From assembly GCF_008364845.1 (NCBI RefSeq), contig NZ_VTTP01000008.1:89176-153175 (forward strand): DNA of 64,000 nucleotides, read 5' to 3'. The stretch comes from Actinotalea subterranea (lineage in GTDB: Bacteria > Actinomycetota > Actinomycetes > Actinomycetales > Cellulomonadaceae). Position numbers and translations under genes: made by a program. Shown piece after piece: positions 32,069 to 43,373 of the stretch. The notes below the pieces were generated by a model that did not search any database, was not told where the DNA came from, and saw only the letters and a list, made by a program, of their open reading frames with translations. Within the stretch, counting starts at the first letter, position 1. Every line of letters begins with the position of its first letter.

Positions 32069-33742
32069 TCAGTGGTGCCCGCGTACCTTCATGCGCGGCG
32101 GGCGGCCGTCCGGGTCCACGACGGCCCGGTACGCGGGTGACGCGAGGACCCGTTGCCACGTCGTCGGCGCACCCATCACGTGCGTGCGCAGCCGACCCGG
32201 CGGCCTCGGCCCCGCGGACCCGCCCGCGTACCACGCGTCGAGCGCCGCGACACGGCTGCGCAGGGTCGCGATCGCGTCGGCCGGGTCCAGGAGCAGCGCG
32301 TCGTCGTGCGGACACGCGGCCAGGTCCAGGTGCTCGCGCCACAGCTCGAGCCGCAGGTCACGCGCGAACACGCGGGCACCGTCGCCGAGGCCGCCCGGGT
32401 CCAGGGGCTCGCGCGGGTCGTGCTGCTCGTCGACGACGGCGGCCGTGAGCTCCGAGTCGTGCGTCCACGAGCGCCGGTTGAAGTTGTCGCTGCCGACGGT
32501 CGCCCACACGTCGTCGATCACGCACACCTTCGAGTGCACGTACACGGGGCGGCCGGCGTGGTTCTCGACGTCGAGCACGATGACGCGGTCCCCGCCGGCC
32601 TCCTGGACCATGTCCAGCGCCTGCGTGTGGCCGTGCATCGCGACCGGGACCGTCACCTCGGCGTCCTGGTCGGGGAACCGCGGCACGACGGCGACGAGGT
32701 GCAGCCCCGGCTCACGCGCGAGCGCGTCGGCGAACACCCGGGCGACCCCGGTCGACCACAGGTACTGGTCCTCGATGTACACGAGCCGCCGGGCCCGGCG
32801 CAGAGCCTTCGCGTACCCGCGCGCGATGCTCCGCTCGCCGTGCGGGGCGAACGGGTACCCCGGCCACCGGTTCGGGTACGTCCGCAGGAGCTGGACGGCG
32901 CACGTCCCGGCCTCCGGCGGGTCCTCGGCGGGCGGCGGCAGCGGGCTCTGCTGCCGGTCCAGCCCGTCGAGCAGGTGGGGCACCAGGTGCCACGGTCGCC
33001 GGGACAGCGACGAGGGATCCTCCCAGCGCTCGCGGAAGCACTCCTCGGCGTCGCGCACCGCGGGCCCACGCACCTCGATCTGCACGTCGTGCCACGCGGG
33101 CTTGCCGCCGTACCACCGCGCGAACGGCATGCGCTGCGGGTCGCCCCGGTGCGTGAGGGTGTCGCGGCGGCTGTGCGCCACGTCGATCCCGCCGAGGAAC
33201 ACCCGGTCCTTCTCGGGCGCACCCGCGTGGCGGAGCACGACGAACTTCTGGTGGTGGCTGCCGAACGGCCGCACCCGCTGGTCGAGCACGATCTCGCCCC
33301 CGGCCGCGTTGACCGCCTGAGCGAACCGCCGGTTCTGCCGCCGCGAGAACCGCATGCGGTCCATCTGCGACCGCCAGACCAGGCCCCGCACGACGACGCC
33401 GCGACGCGCGGCCTCCGCGAGCAGGTGGGAGATCGTGGTGTGGTCGTCGCGCACGAACTCGTCGGGGTCCACACGCCAGCCCGCGAGCAGGATCTCGTCG
33501 CCCGCGCCGAGGCCGTCCACCGCGTCCGCGAGCGCCGCGAAGTACGGCCCGCCGTGCACGAGGGGACGGACCTGGTTGCCCACGGTCCACGCCCGCAGGG
33601 CCGTGTAGCGGTTGCCGCGCTGGAAGCGCGTCAGGAGCCAGTCGTGCGCGGGCTCGAGGGGGATGGCCGGGGGCACCGTGAACTCGTCGGGGGCGGTGAG
33701 ACGCACACCCTCGCGGCGAAACTCGACCCGGACGGCCACCAC
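32069..33742 (-). CDS. phospholipase D-family protein with two HKD motifs
   Basis: A 557-residue cytoplasmic PLD-superfamily protein. The first active-site motif is FGSHHQKFVVLRH (HxK present, the usual Asp replaced by Arg), followed by VFLGGIDVAHSRRD. The second is canonical, VHSKVCVIDDVWATVGSDN. PLD enzymes form a covalent phospho-His intermediate using both HKD halves, here probably on phospholipids. No signal peptide is visible. The start is uncertain: GTG 33742 or 33739, both next to GGTGGAGGA. Confidence 0.8.
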   Translation of the reverse strand: MVAVRVEFRREGVRLTAPDEFTVPPAIPLEPAHDWLLTRFQRGNRYTALRAWTVGNQVRPLVHGGPYFAALADAVDGLGAGDEILLAGWRVDPDEFVRDDHTTISHLLAEAARRGVVVRGLVWRSQMDRMRFSRRQNRRFAQAVNAAGGEIVLDQRVRPFGSHHQKFVVLRHAGAPEKDRVFLGGIDVAHSRRDTLTHRGDPQRMPFARWYGGKPAWHDVQIEVRGPAVRDAEECFRERWEDPSSLSRRPWHLVPHLLDGLDRQQSPLPPPAEDPPEAGTCAVQLLRTYPNRWPGYPFAPHGERSIARGYAKALRRARRLVYIEDQYLWSTGVARVFADALAREPGLHLVAVVPRFPDQDAEVTVPVAMHGHTQALDMVQEAGGDRVIVLDVENHAGRPVYVHSKVCVIDDVWATVGSDNFNRRSWTHDSELTAAVVDEQHDPREPLDPGGLGDGARVFARDLRLELWREHLDLAACPHDDALLLDPADAIATLRSRVAALDAWYAGGSAGPRPPGRLRTHVMGAPTTWQRVLASPAYRAVVDPDGRPPRMKVRGHH

Positions 33743-33827
33743 TCCTCCACCGTCGCACACCACGACGGTCCGCGCCGGGTGAACCCTGCCGACGTGGGTG
33801 CACCCGGCGTCCGGTTGCCCGTTCTCC

Positions 33828-34325
33828 TCAGACGTTGCCGCCCTGCATCCACGAGGGCGGCGGCGGGGGTGCCGTGGGTGCGCTCGGGGCGGGCGGGGCG
33901 TCCGCGACAGGCGGGGCCCCCATCGGCGGGGGCGGGATCGGTGGTGCTGACGGTGCCGGTGGCGCGGAGCCCATCGCTCCGGGGGGCGGGGGAGCGGAGG
34001 CCGCGGCGGCGGCGCCGGGCGGCGGCGGGACGGCGCCCGCCATCCCCGGTGCGGGCGGCGGCGCGGTGTGCAGGGCGAACGAGCGGATGGCGCCACGCGC
34101 GTCCAGGTCCTGGAGCGCGCCCATGACGCGCGCCCGGTCCTCGGCCGACGCGGGCCGACCACTCAGCTCGAGGAAGGTGAGCACGCCCAGGTCGTGGAAG
34201 TACTTGTCCACGTCACCCGCACCGGGCGCGGCTCCCGGGCTGCTGAGCCCAGTGCTGCCCAGTGCCGTCTCCGCCTTCGCGGCGAGGTCGGTCGCAGCGG
34301 CTTTCGCCTTGTCGAGGAAACCCAT
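33828..34325 (-). CDS. small protein with a Pro/Ala-rich tail, next to AIM24 gene
   Basis: A 165-residue protein. The N-terminus, MGFLDKAKAAATDLAAKAET, is an amphipathic helix like those of stress and membrane-surface proteins. A middle domain (VDKYFHDLGVLTFLELSGRP, ARVMGALQDLDARG) has the look of a small oligomerisation module. The last 75 residues are almost pure Pro, Ala, Gly and Met. It is divergent from the AIM24 gene, 135 bp away, and the pair may function together at the membrane. Confidence 0.6.
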   Translation of the reverse strand: MGFLDKAKAAATDLAAKAETALGSTGLSSPGAAPGAGDVDKYFHDLGVLTFLELSGRPASAEDRARVMGALQDLDARGAIRSFALHTAPPPAPGMAGAVPPPPGAAAAASAPPPPGAMGSAPPAPSAPPIPPPPMGAPPVADAPPAPSAPTAPPPPPSWMQGGNV

Positions 34326-34460
34326 GTCCAGCTCCTTCGCCAGTCCCGTCGCGGTTCGCCCGAGCGGGTCACTGGAAGCCTACGCAGGCATGGCCCGCGT
34401 CGTTAGAGTTCGATCGATGGACCCGGTCCGCGGGACGCGGAGACGACGACGCACGACAGG

Positions 34461-35198
34461 ATGACGACGATGCCGATTCATGGTTCCTTGTTCCACGACT
34501 TCAAGGAGAACGCGTCGCCCGACCCGTTCTCTCTCCAGAGCAAGAAGCTCCTCAAGATCCAGATGGGGTACGGCCCCGTGTGGGCGAAGACCGGCTCGAT
34601 GGTCGCCTACCAGGGCGACGTGCGCTTCGAGAACAAGGGCTCGGGCGGCCTCGGCAAGATGTTCATGTCGAAGGTGACCGGTGAGGGCGTCGACATGATG
34701 CAGTGCACCGGGCAGGGCGAGCTCTTCGTCGCCGACAACGCCTCCGAGGTCCAGATCATGTACCTGGAGAACGACGCGATCTCCGTCAACGGCAACAACG
34801 TCCTGGCGTTCTCGTCCTCGATCGAGTGGGACATCCACCGCATCCAGGCGCGCGGCGCGGCCATGGCCGGCGGTCTGTACAACGTGGCCCTGCGCGGCAC
34901 GGGCTACGTCGCCATCACGACCAAGGGTGACCCCGTCGCGCTCGACGTCGCGTCCGCCCCGACCTTCGGCGACGCGCAGGCGGTCGTCATGTGGACGGCC
35001 GGCGTGAGCATGGACATCCGCGTCGACACCGGCGGCCTCAAGTCGATGGTCCGCGGGGGCACGGGCGAGACGTTCCAGATGGCGTTCGGCGGCCAGGGCT
35101 ACGTCCTCGTCCAGCCGTCCGAGTCCGTCGTCGCCGGCGGGCACCAGGCGACGCAGTCCAGCGGTGGCGGCGGGCTCGGCAGCCTCCTCGGCGGCTGA
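34461..35198 (+). CDS. AIM24-family protein (copy 1)
   Basis: A 245-residue all-beta protein of the AIM24/TRAP-like family. KMFMSKVTGEGVDMMQCTGQ and then GELFVADNASEVQIMYLEND match the family core. WDIHRIQ, GLYNVALRGTGYVAIT and QMAFGGQGYVLVQPSE continue it. A Gly-rich tail ends the protein. The family binds no known cofactor, and its role in bacteria is unknown. ATG 34461 or 34470 could be the start, with AGG near the second. A paralog lies at 49480. Confidence 0.75.
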   Translation: MTTMPIHGSLFHDFKENASPDPFSLQSKKLLKIQMGYGPVWAKTGSMVAYQGDVRFENKGSGGLGKMFMSKVTGEGVDMMQCTGQGELFVADNASEVQIMYLENDAISVNGNNVLAFSSSIEWDIHRIQARGAAMAGGLYNVALRGTGYVAITTKGDPVALDVASAPTFGDAQAVVMWTAGVSMDIRVDTGGLKSMVRGGTGETFQMAFGGQGYVLVQPSESVVAGGHQATQSSGGGGLGSLLGG

Positions 35199-35338
35199 CG
35201 CCTCCCGGTTCGGAGCCCTCGCGGGCACCCGGACCGCGCAGCACCACGGCGGCCCGTCCCTCACCGGGGGCGGGCCGCCGTCGCGCGCCCGGCCGTCGCC
35301 CACGGGCCGGGTGGCTGCTCGACGGCGGGTCGGTACCG

Positions 35339-37033
35339 CTAGCGGACGGTCGTTTGCCGGGTGGCCGCCTGCCACAGGTGCATCGTCGCGTACGAGCGCC
35401 ACGGCGCCCATGCGGCGGCACGCTCGGTCAGCACCCGGTGCGCCGCGGCGCTCGGCTGGTCGCCGGTGATCGCACCGGCGGACCTCGCACCCGCGAGGAC
35501 GGCGACGTCCCCGGTGAGCCACGTGTCCGGGTCGCCGAGGACACGCATGGCCACGTAGGCCGCGGTCCAGGGGCCGATGCCCGGGCGCGCGACGAGCTGG
35601 GCGCGCAGCACCTCAGGCTCGACGCCGACGTGCACGGCCAGGCCGCCGTCGGCCAGTGCGCGGCACGTCGCAAGGACGGTCCGGACCGCACGGCCGGGCA
35701 GGCGCAGCGGGCGTGCCGCGTCGAGCGCCTCGTCGGGGGCGGGCTCGGGGACGGTGCGCAGGATCTGGTCGGGTGTCGGGAACAGCCGGTCGAGGCCGGG
35801 GAGCGTCGAGGAGTACGTGCTCCCGGCGTGCGCGGCGAGCCTGCTCAGGTGGGTCCGGGCGGCGGCGACGGAGATCTGCTGCCCGACGAGGGCCCGCACC
35901 ACGAGCTCGTGCGGGTCGACCGCGCCGGGGACACGGATCCCCGGGGTGCGGGCCACGAGCGGCGCGAGCACCGGGTCGGCGCCGAGCGCGCCGTCCACCG
36001 CGACGGGGTCGGCATCCAGGTCCAGCATGCGGCGGACGCGCGCGACCGCGGGGGCGACGTCCCCGAGGGAGACGAGCTCGAGCTGTGCCCGGACCTGCCA
36101 CTCACCGCGGGGACCTGCGGTCGCGACGACGTCGACGGCGCCGGGGCCGTGCGGGAGGCTGAGCGTGCGGGCGTACCGCAGCCGGTCACCGCGCGACACG
36201 TCGGCGACCTCGACCCTGTCGACCGCGCGGGCCGCGAGGAACGCGAACACGCCGGGGGCGTCGAACGGCTGACGGACGGGCAGGTCCACGCCGAGCCGCA
36301 CGGGCGCGTCGGCACCGGGCGCACCTGCGGCGAGGCCCGACGTGGCGGCGCCGGGCGCCAGGCCGCGTATGCCCGGCTCGGCGCCGTCGTGGTGCGACCC
36401 GCGGCGGCCCCGGGCGCGCAGCTCGCCCGGCGTGGCCGCGAACACCTGCTGGATCGTCTCGTTGAACTGGCGGATCGACCCGAAGCCGGCGGCGAAGGCG
36501 ACCTGGCTCAGCGGGAGGTCGCTGCTCACCAGCAGGGCGCGGGCGGCCTGTGCGCGCCGCGCCCGCGCGAGGGCGAGCGGCCCGGCGCCCAGCTCCGCCA
36601 CGAGCATGCGGTGGACGTGCCGCGGCGTGTACCCGAGGCCCGCGGCCAGCCCGTGGATCCCGTCCCGGTCGACCACGCCGTCGCCGATGAGGCGCATCGC
36701 CCGGCCGGCGACGTCGCGGCGCAGGTCCCACTCCGGGGTGCCGGGCGTGGCCTCGGGCAGGCAGCGCTTGCACGCCCGGTAGCCGCCCTCGTGAGCCGCG
36801 GCGGACGTCAGGTAGAACGTGACGTTCTCGGGCTTCGGGGTGCGGGCCGGGCACGACGGCCGGCAGTAGATGCCCGTCGAGGAGACGGCCGTGAAGAACT
36901 GCCCGTCGAAGCGCGTGTCGCGTGCGTCGATCGCGCGGTACCGCTCCGCGAACAGCGGGTCGCCGAGCGAGCAGCGTGCCCGGCTGGCCCGGTCCGCCCT
37001 GACCGGCTCGTGCCGGTCCGCCTCGATGCCCAT
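35339..37033 (-). CDS. alkA: bifunctional Ada regulator / AlkA 3-methyladenine DNA glycosylase
   Basis: A 564-residue protein. The Ada zinc domain has four Cys (57, 61, 88, 91: GIYCRPSCPAR ... RACKRC), of which one accepts methyl from DNA phosphotriesters. An AraC-type HTH follows (about 110-190), then the AlkA N-terminal domain and a HhH-GPD glycosylase. PGIGPWTAAYVAMRVLGDPD and then DVAVLAG contain the hairpin and catalytic Asp. It combines methyl sensing with removal of alkylated bases. ATG 37033 is chosen for spacing to GGGAGGCAGG; ATG 37167 is in frame. Confidence 0.9.
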   Translation of the reverse strand: MGIEADRHEPVRADRASRARCSLGDPLFAERYRAIDARDTRFDGQFFTAVSSTGIYCRPSCPARTPKPENVTFYLTSAAAHEGGYRACKRCLPEATPGTPEWDLRRDVAGRAMRLIGDGVVDRDGIHGLAAGLGYTPRHVHRMLVAELGAGPLALARARRAQAARALLVSSDLPLSQVAFAAGFGSIRQFNETIQQVFAATPGELRARGRRGSHHDGAEPGIRGLAPGAATSGLAAGAPGADAPVRLGVDLPVRQPFDAPGVFAFLAARAVDRVEVADVSRGDRLRYARTLSLPHGPGAVDVVATAGPRGEWQVRAQLELVSLGDVAPAVARVRRMLDLDADPVAVDGALGADPVLAPLVARTPGIRVPGAVDPHELVVRALVGQQISVAAARTHLSRLAAHAGSTYSSTLPGLDRLFPTPDQILRTVPEPAPDEALDAARPLRLPGRAVRTVLATCRALADGGLAVHVGVEPEVLRAQLVARPGIGPWTAAYVAMRVLGDPDTWLTGDVAVLAGARSAGAITGDQPSAAAHRVLTERAAAWAPWRSYATMHLWQAATRQTTVR

Positions 37034-37396
37034 GGCGCCATCCTGCCTCCCGCCGCTGACGCGCGGCTCCGGGGCGGCAGGACGTCGCGGTGCCCCTCCG
37101 GCGGCATCCGGGAGCTGGTCGTGCCGGGCCCGGGAGGCGACGGCGTGCCGGTTGGTCGTGGTGCTCATGGTGCCCAGTACAGCCGGGGCCGGCGCCCGGC
37201 GTCTGGCGGGAATCGGACTCGACCGCGGTGCCGTCCGACGGCGCCGGGCCTCCGCGGCCGGTTCGACCGGGTCCGACTCCTCGACGGACCGAGGCGTGGT
37301 TTTGCCTCGCACATCGGCGCCCGGTATGCCAGATTTGTCCGTATCGACCGGATCGGGCCCACCTGGCCCGCGACGGCGTCGGCGGAGGGGCAGGCG
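37034..37396. other. intergenic region between alkA and the pilin-like gene
   Basis: About 360 bp holding promoters of both divergent genes. An AT-richer patch near 37300-37350 (GCCAGATTTGTCCGTATCG) may be the plus-strand promoter. A possible N-terminal extension of the minus-strand gene runs to 37167. No RNA gene or repeat is seen. Confidence 0.3.
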
Positions 37397-37831
37397 ATGC
37401 GCGGACGTGCAGCACTGGTGGTCACGGTGGCGGCGCTGGCCGTCGTGGGCGTGGGGCGCACCGACCTCGCACAGGTCCCTCAGGCGGTCTTCGGCCCCGC
37501 GTACGACACCGTGACGCAGGCGAGCCTGCGGAACCTGGGCGTCGCCCTTCAGTCGTACGGCATGTTCGACGGCGGGTTCGAGGCCCTGGACGTCGAGGAC
37601 CTCGCCGGCTGGGGCTGGGTCCCGTCGGGGACGACGGCCGTGACCATCTGGACGGACGGCGACGGGTTCCGGGCCGTCGCGAAGGACGTGCGCCCGGGCT
37701 CCACGGCCTTCGAGGTCTCGTCGGTGGACGGCGAGGCGGTCCGGGTCGCGAGGATTGACGCGGACGACCCGGCGGCCCAGGTGCTGCCGGCCGACGCCGG
37801 TGTGCACGTCGAGGTCGCCGCGGACCTGTAG
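37397..37831 (+). CDS. secreted protein with pilin-like globular domain
   Basis: A 144-residue protein from ATG 37397 behind GGAGGGGCAGGCG. It has a signal peptide or single helix (AALVVTVAALAVVGVGRTDL). The pattern TQASLRNLGVALQSYGMFDGG resembles the helix-to-loop transition of type IV pilins, and LAGWGWVPSGTTAVTIW resembles their first strands. The prepilin GFTLIE signature is absent, so it is not a standard pilin. Its function is unknown. Confidence 0.5.
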   Translation: MRGRAALVVTVAALAVVGVGRTDLAQVPQAVFGPAYDTVTQASLRNLGVALQSYGMFDGGFEALDVEDLAGWGWVPSGTTAVTIWTDGDGFRAVAKDVRPGSTAFEVSSVDGEAVRVARIDADDPAAQVLPADAGVHVEVAADL

Positions 37832-37874
37832 CGGCCTCAGGAACATCCCCGCCCCCGCCCGGGTTGCCGCTCGC

Positions 37875-38798
37875 ATGAGAGCGATCACCTATCACCGCTA
37901 CGGCGGACCCGACGTCCTTCAGCTGACCGACCTCCCCACGCCCAAGGTGGGGCCCGACTCCGTGCTCGTGTCCGTGCGCGCGACGTCCGTGAACCCGGTG
38001 GACTGGAAGGTCCGCGAGGGCTACCTGGACGGGCTCATGGACGCGGTGTTCCCCGTGGTGCCCGGCTGGGACGTCGCGGGCGTCGTCGAGCGGGTCGGGC
38101 TCGACGTGCCGGAGCTCGCCGTCGGCGACGAGGTCATCGGGTACGTCCGCAAGGACGTCGTGAGCGGCGGCACGACCGCCGAGCTCGTCGCCGCGCCCGT
38201 GCGCACCCTCGCACGCAAGCCGTCGTCGTTGTCCTGGGAGGAGGCCGCGACGCTCCCGCTCGCGGGCCTGACCGCGTACCAGGCGCTGCGGCGCCTCGGC
38301 GTCGGTCGCGGGGACACCGTCCTCGTCCACAACGCCACGGGCGGGGTGGGGGCGTTCGCGGTGCAGATCGCCCGGGACCTCGGCGCGCGCGTGATCGGCA
38401 CGGCGTCCGAGCGCAACCACGAGCACGTGCGCTCGCTCGGTGCGGAGCCCGTCCCGTACGGCGAGGACATGGTCGCGTCGGTCCGGCAGCTCGTCCCGGA
38501 CGGCGTCGACGTGGTGCTCGACCTCGTGGGTGGCGGTGTCATCCGCACGAGCCCCGAGGTCGTCAAGGCCGGTGCGCGGCTGGGGTCGGTCGCCGACGAC
38601 GCGGTCACCGAGCTCGGCGGTGCCTACATGTGGGTCCGTCCGGACGCCGACGACCTCGCGGCCGTCGCTGCGCTCGCGGACCGGGGAGCGTTGCGGGTCG
38701 ACGTGGCGCGGGTCTTCAGCCTCGAGGAGGCCGCGGCCGCCCACGAGCTGAGCGCGTCCGGGCACGTGCGCGGCAAGGTCGTCATCCGCGTCGCCTGA
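37875..38798 (+). CDS. NADP-dependent quinone oxidoreductase (MDR family, zinc-free)
   Basis: A 307-residue medium-chain dehydrogenase/reductase. MRAITYHRYGGPDVLQLTDL is the typical start and SVNPVDWKVREG the catalytic-domain motif. VLVHNATGGVGAFAVQIARD is the nucleotide-binding loop. No structural zinc cysteines are present. It should reduce quinones or enals with NADPH. ATG 37875 has only a weak ribosome site. Confidence 0.85.
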   Translation: MRAITYHRYGGPDVLQLTDLPTPKVGPDSVLVSVRATSVNPVDWKVREGYLDGLMDAVFPVVPGWDVAGVVERVGLDVPELAVGDEVIGYVRKDVVSGGTTAELVAAPVRTLARKPSSLSWEEAATLPLAGLTAYQALRRLGVGRGDTVLVHNATGGVGAFAVQIARDLGARVIGTASERNHEHVRSLGAEPVPYGEDMVASVRQLVPDGVDVVLDLVGGGVIRTSPEVVKAGARLGSVADDAVTELGGAYMWVRPDADDLAAVAALADRGALRVDVARVFSLEEAAAAHELSASGHVRGKVVIRVA

Positions 38799-38814
38799 GC
38801 GCGGGCGGGGAGGG

Positions 38815-38988
38815 TCAGGCGGTGGCGGCGAGCTCGAACGTCGTGCTGCCGTCCTCGTCGAGCAGGACGACCAGGGTGCCGTCCGTGCCGTCCTCGTCGA
38901 GCACGAGGAGGGCGCGCTGGCCGCACGTGCACAGGAGCTCGATCTCGCCGTCGTCGAAGTAGACGCAGGTGTGGGTCGTTGTGCTCAT
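38815..38988 (-). CDS. 57-residue acidic protein with CxC motif
   Basis: ATG 38988 to TGA 38815. The protein MSTTTHTCVYFDDGEIELLC then TCGQRALLVLDEDG is acidic, with Cys near residue 8 and a CTCG pair about 12 residues later, suggesting metal binding. It converges on the oxidoreductase gene. No family is recognised. Confidence 0.55.
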   Translation of the reverse strand: MSTTTHTCVYFDDGEIELLCTCGQRALLVLDEDGTDGTLVVLLDEDGSTTFELAATA

Positions 38989-39037
38989 GGGCCGACGGTA
39001 ACCACGCCCACTGACACGACCGTGGCCGACATGCCGC

Positions 39038-39067
39038 GAGGCCCGGAGGTCGTCACCTCCGGGCCTC
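39038..39067. terminator. strong terminator hairpin downstream of malQ
   Basis: GAGGCCCGGAGGT (39038-39050) pairs perfectly with ACCTCCGGGCCTC (39055-39067) across four bases. It lies 25 bases past the malQ stop on the minus strand. Confidence 0.75.
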
Positions 39068-39091
39068 GCTGCCGTGCTGAGAGCTCGTGCG

Positions 39092-40951
39092 TCAGTCGCG
39101 TGCGCCGAGCACCTGCGCGAGCTCGCGTGCGAGCGGCTCGGCCAGGATGTCCTCCACGGGCCGGGGCAGGCTCAGGCACCAGTTGGGCCACTGGAGCACG
39201 GTGCCCGGCATGTTGGGCCGCTCGGCGACGGCCGCCGCGTCGTCCAGCGAGGCCAGGACGACGCGCGCGCGGCACGCGGCCAGCCGGCGGTACTGGGCGA
39301 GCACCGCCTTGTGGATCTCCTCGGCGCCGATCGGGCCGTCGGGGTCCACCCCGGCGACCTCCGCGAGCTCGCGGCGCACGCCCTCGAGCTGCTCGAAGTT
39401 CGCCGACTTGCCGACGGTGCGCAGGTCGTCCATGTCGGAGCCCGTGAGCGTCCCGGCGATGGTCGCCTGGTCGTGCGTCGACGACGCACCCATGACCGCC
39501 TCGGGGAACTGGTCGACCGGCAGGCGCAGGGCCGCGCGGTAGCCGAGCATCCCGTAGCGCGCCATCGTCTCCCGCACGCCCTCGGCGACCGTGCCCATGT
39601 CCTCGCCCACGACCCACGCACCCGTACGGCCGGCCTCGAGCCGCAGGATCGCGAGCATGGCCTCGGTCGGGTAGTGCACGTACGCGCCCTGGCCGGCCCC
39701 GGCACCCTGCGGCACCCAGAACAGGCGCCACAGCTGCATCACGTGGTCGATGCGCAGCGCACCGGCGTGCCGCAGCGCGGACTGCACCATGGTGATGAAC
39801 GGGCGGAAGTCCGCGGCCACGAGCGCGACCGGGTTGAGCGGGGGCAGGCCCCACTTCTGGCCGTCGAGGTTGTGCCGGTCCGGCGGGCAGCCGACCTCGA
39901 AGTCGAAGCAGACGCCGCCCTGGTGCGTCCAGGCGTCGGCGCTCGAGGAGTCGAAGCCCACGGCGATGTCGGCGACGACCGTCGCCCCCGCCCGGCAGGC
40001 GGTGCCGAGCTGGACGTCCGCGACCCACTGCGCCCACGCGTAGAACGCGACACGGTCGGCGTGCTGCGCGGCGAACTCGGTCGCGCCGTCGGGGTGCTGG
40101 TGCTGCACGGGCCACTCGCGCCAGACGGCGGTCCCGTACGTCTCGGCGAGCACGCACCAGGTCGCGAAGAGCTCGAGGTCGCGTCCCTGCGCCGCGACCC
40201 ACGCGTCGTGCTCGGCGGGCAGGTCGTCACGCGTCGCCGCCCAGATCCGCTCGAGCGCGGCGCGCTTGAGGGTCCACACGGTGTCGCGGTAGATGCGTCG
40301 CTCGCCGTTGAGGCCTCGGCCCGCACGCTCGAGGTCGCGCAGGTCGACGCGGTCCGCGCCAGGGACGTCGGCGATCGCGATGTGCAGCAGCTGGAGCCAC
40401 TGCCGCGAGGCGGGGGAGTAGGGCGAGGACTGCTGCGCCGGGACCGGCGCCGCGGCGTGCACGGGGGAGATGAGGACGGACGTCGCCCCGGCCTCGGCGG
40501 CCGAGCGCGTGATCGTCGCGAGGTCCGCGAAGTCGCCGATGCCCCACGAGGAGCGCGAGCGGGCGGCGTAGAGCTGCACGGCCCAGCCCCACCCGCGCAC
40601 GGGCTGGGGCAGGCGCTCGGGCGCGCTGATGACGAGGCGGCGCCCGCCCTCGGGGGTGTGCAGGTGGTAGTAGCCGGCGGCGGGGCCGATGCCCTCGGGC
40701 CCGGGCACGGGCTGCCCGTCGAGGTCGGTGAGGTCGCCGACGAGGTCGGCGCACGGCTGGCCCGGCGCGCAGACGAGGGCGTGCTCGACGACGGGCCCGG
40801 AGCTCACGGCCTCGGCCACGGCGGCGAGCGTCATGACCGGCGGGGTCTGGACGTTGCCGTGGGCGTCGACGTAGCTCTCGGGGATGCCGAGCCGGGCGAG
40901 CGTGTGCGTAGCGGCCTCCGGGGCCGGCTGCGAGATGTCTGTGAGGGTCAT
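39092..40951 (-). CDS. malQ: 4-alpha-glucanotransferase
   Basis: A 619-residue GH77 enzyme. The nucleophile region is ALRIDHVMQLWRLFWVPQG (Asp), the acid/base VVGEDMGTVAEGV (Glu), and the third acid STHDQATIAG (Asp). The N-terminal extension of about 140 residues is typical of actinobacterial MalQ. It transfers maltodextrin segments between glucan chains and releases glucose in maltose or glycogen metabolism. ATG 40951 is used; ATG 40963 is in frame. Confidence 0.9.
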   Translation of the reverse strand: MTLTDISQPAPEAATHTLARLGIPESYVDAHGNVQTPPVMTLAAVAEAVSSGPVVEHALVCAPGQPCADLVGDLTDLDGQPVPGPEGIGPAAGYYHLHTPEGGRRLVISAPERLPQPVRGWGWAVQLYAARSRSSWGIGDFADLATITRSAAEAGATSVLISPVHAAAPVPAQQSSPYSPASRQWLQLLHIAIADVPGADRVDLRDLERAGRGLNGERRIYRDTVWTLKRAALERIWAATRDDLPAEHDAWVAAQGRDLELFATWCVLAETYGTAVWREWPVQHQHPDGATEFAAQHADRVAFYAWAQWVADVQLGTACRAGATVVADIAVGFDSSSADAWTHQGGVCFDFEVGCPPDRHNLDGQKWGLPPLNPVALVAADFRPFITMVQSALRHAGALRIDHVMQLWRLFWVPQGAGAGQGAYVHYPTEAMLAILRLEAGRTGAWVVGEDMGTVAEGVRETMARYGMLGYRAALRLPVDQFPEAVMGASSTHDQATIAGTLTGSDMDDLRTVGKSANFEQLEGVRRELAEVAGVDPDGPIGAEEIHKAVLAQYRRLAACRARVVLASLDDAAAVAERPNMPGTVLQWPNWCLSLPRPVEDILAEPLARELAQVLGARD

Positions 40952-41060
40952 GGGGGGATGCACCTGTTCATCAGTGCCGGTGGCCTTCGCCTCCGACGCA
41001 ACCGTGGAAGCGTAAGCCGCCCACGTAGGGAGGACCAGGACTTCCAGCCCTTCATTGCGA

Positions 41061-41080
41061 GATTTGCTGCAAGCGTTTCA
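41061..41080 (-). promoter_or_regulatory. LacI-type operator upstream of malQ
   Basis: The minus strand carries TGAAACGCTTGCA at 41080-41068 with a half repeat GCAAATC beside it. This is the kind of CG-centred site bound by maltose regulators of the LacI family. It stands about 120 bases before the malQ start. Confidence 0.45.
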
Positions 41081-41250
41081 GTGCCTCAAGGGTACGGCGC
41101 TTCTCTGTGAGGGTCGGCAGCGTCTCGCCCGTTGTGACCGGTTGGCGCCGGATCCGGCGAGGTTCGCCCGGTCGGCGCGCGGCGGGTGATGTGACCGATT
41201 GGCCACCGCGTCCCGCTCACGGGCCGCGCCGCGCAGCCGATCTCAGGGGG

Positions 41251-43302
<2,052 letters not shown>

Positions 43303-43330
43303 GCGACCCGGTACGGACGTCGTCCCACCC

Positions 43331-43373
43331 GGCTACGGCCAGGTGGCGGCCGGCTACAGCCAGGTGACGACGC
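43331..43373. repeat. two tandem copies of a 21-bp unit at the 3' end of the MEDS gene
   Basis: GGCTACGGCCAGGTGGCGGCC is followed directly by GGCTACAGCCAGGTGACGACG. The second copy contains the last codons of the minus-strand gene and its stop; the first lies just beyond. This is probably a simple tandem duplication of the gene end. Confidence 0.5.

Noticed and set aside
35339..37888. Minus-strand frame of 849 residues as one gene
   Set aside because: Only the part from about 37033 downward is Ada-AlkA. The upstream part covers another gene on the opposite strand and is low-complexity.
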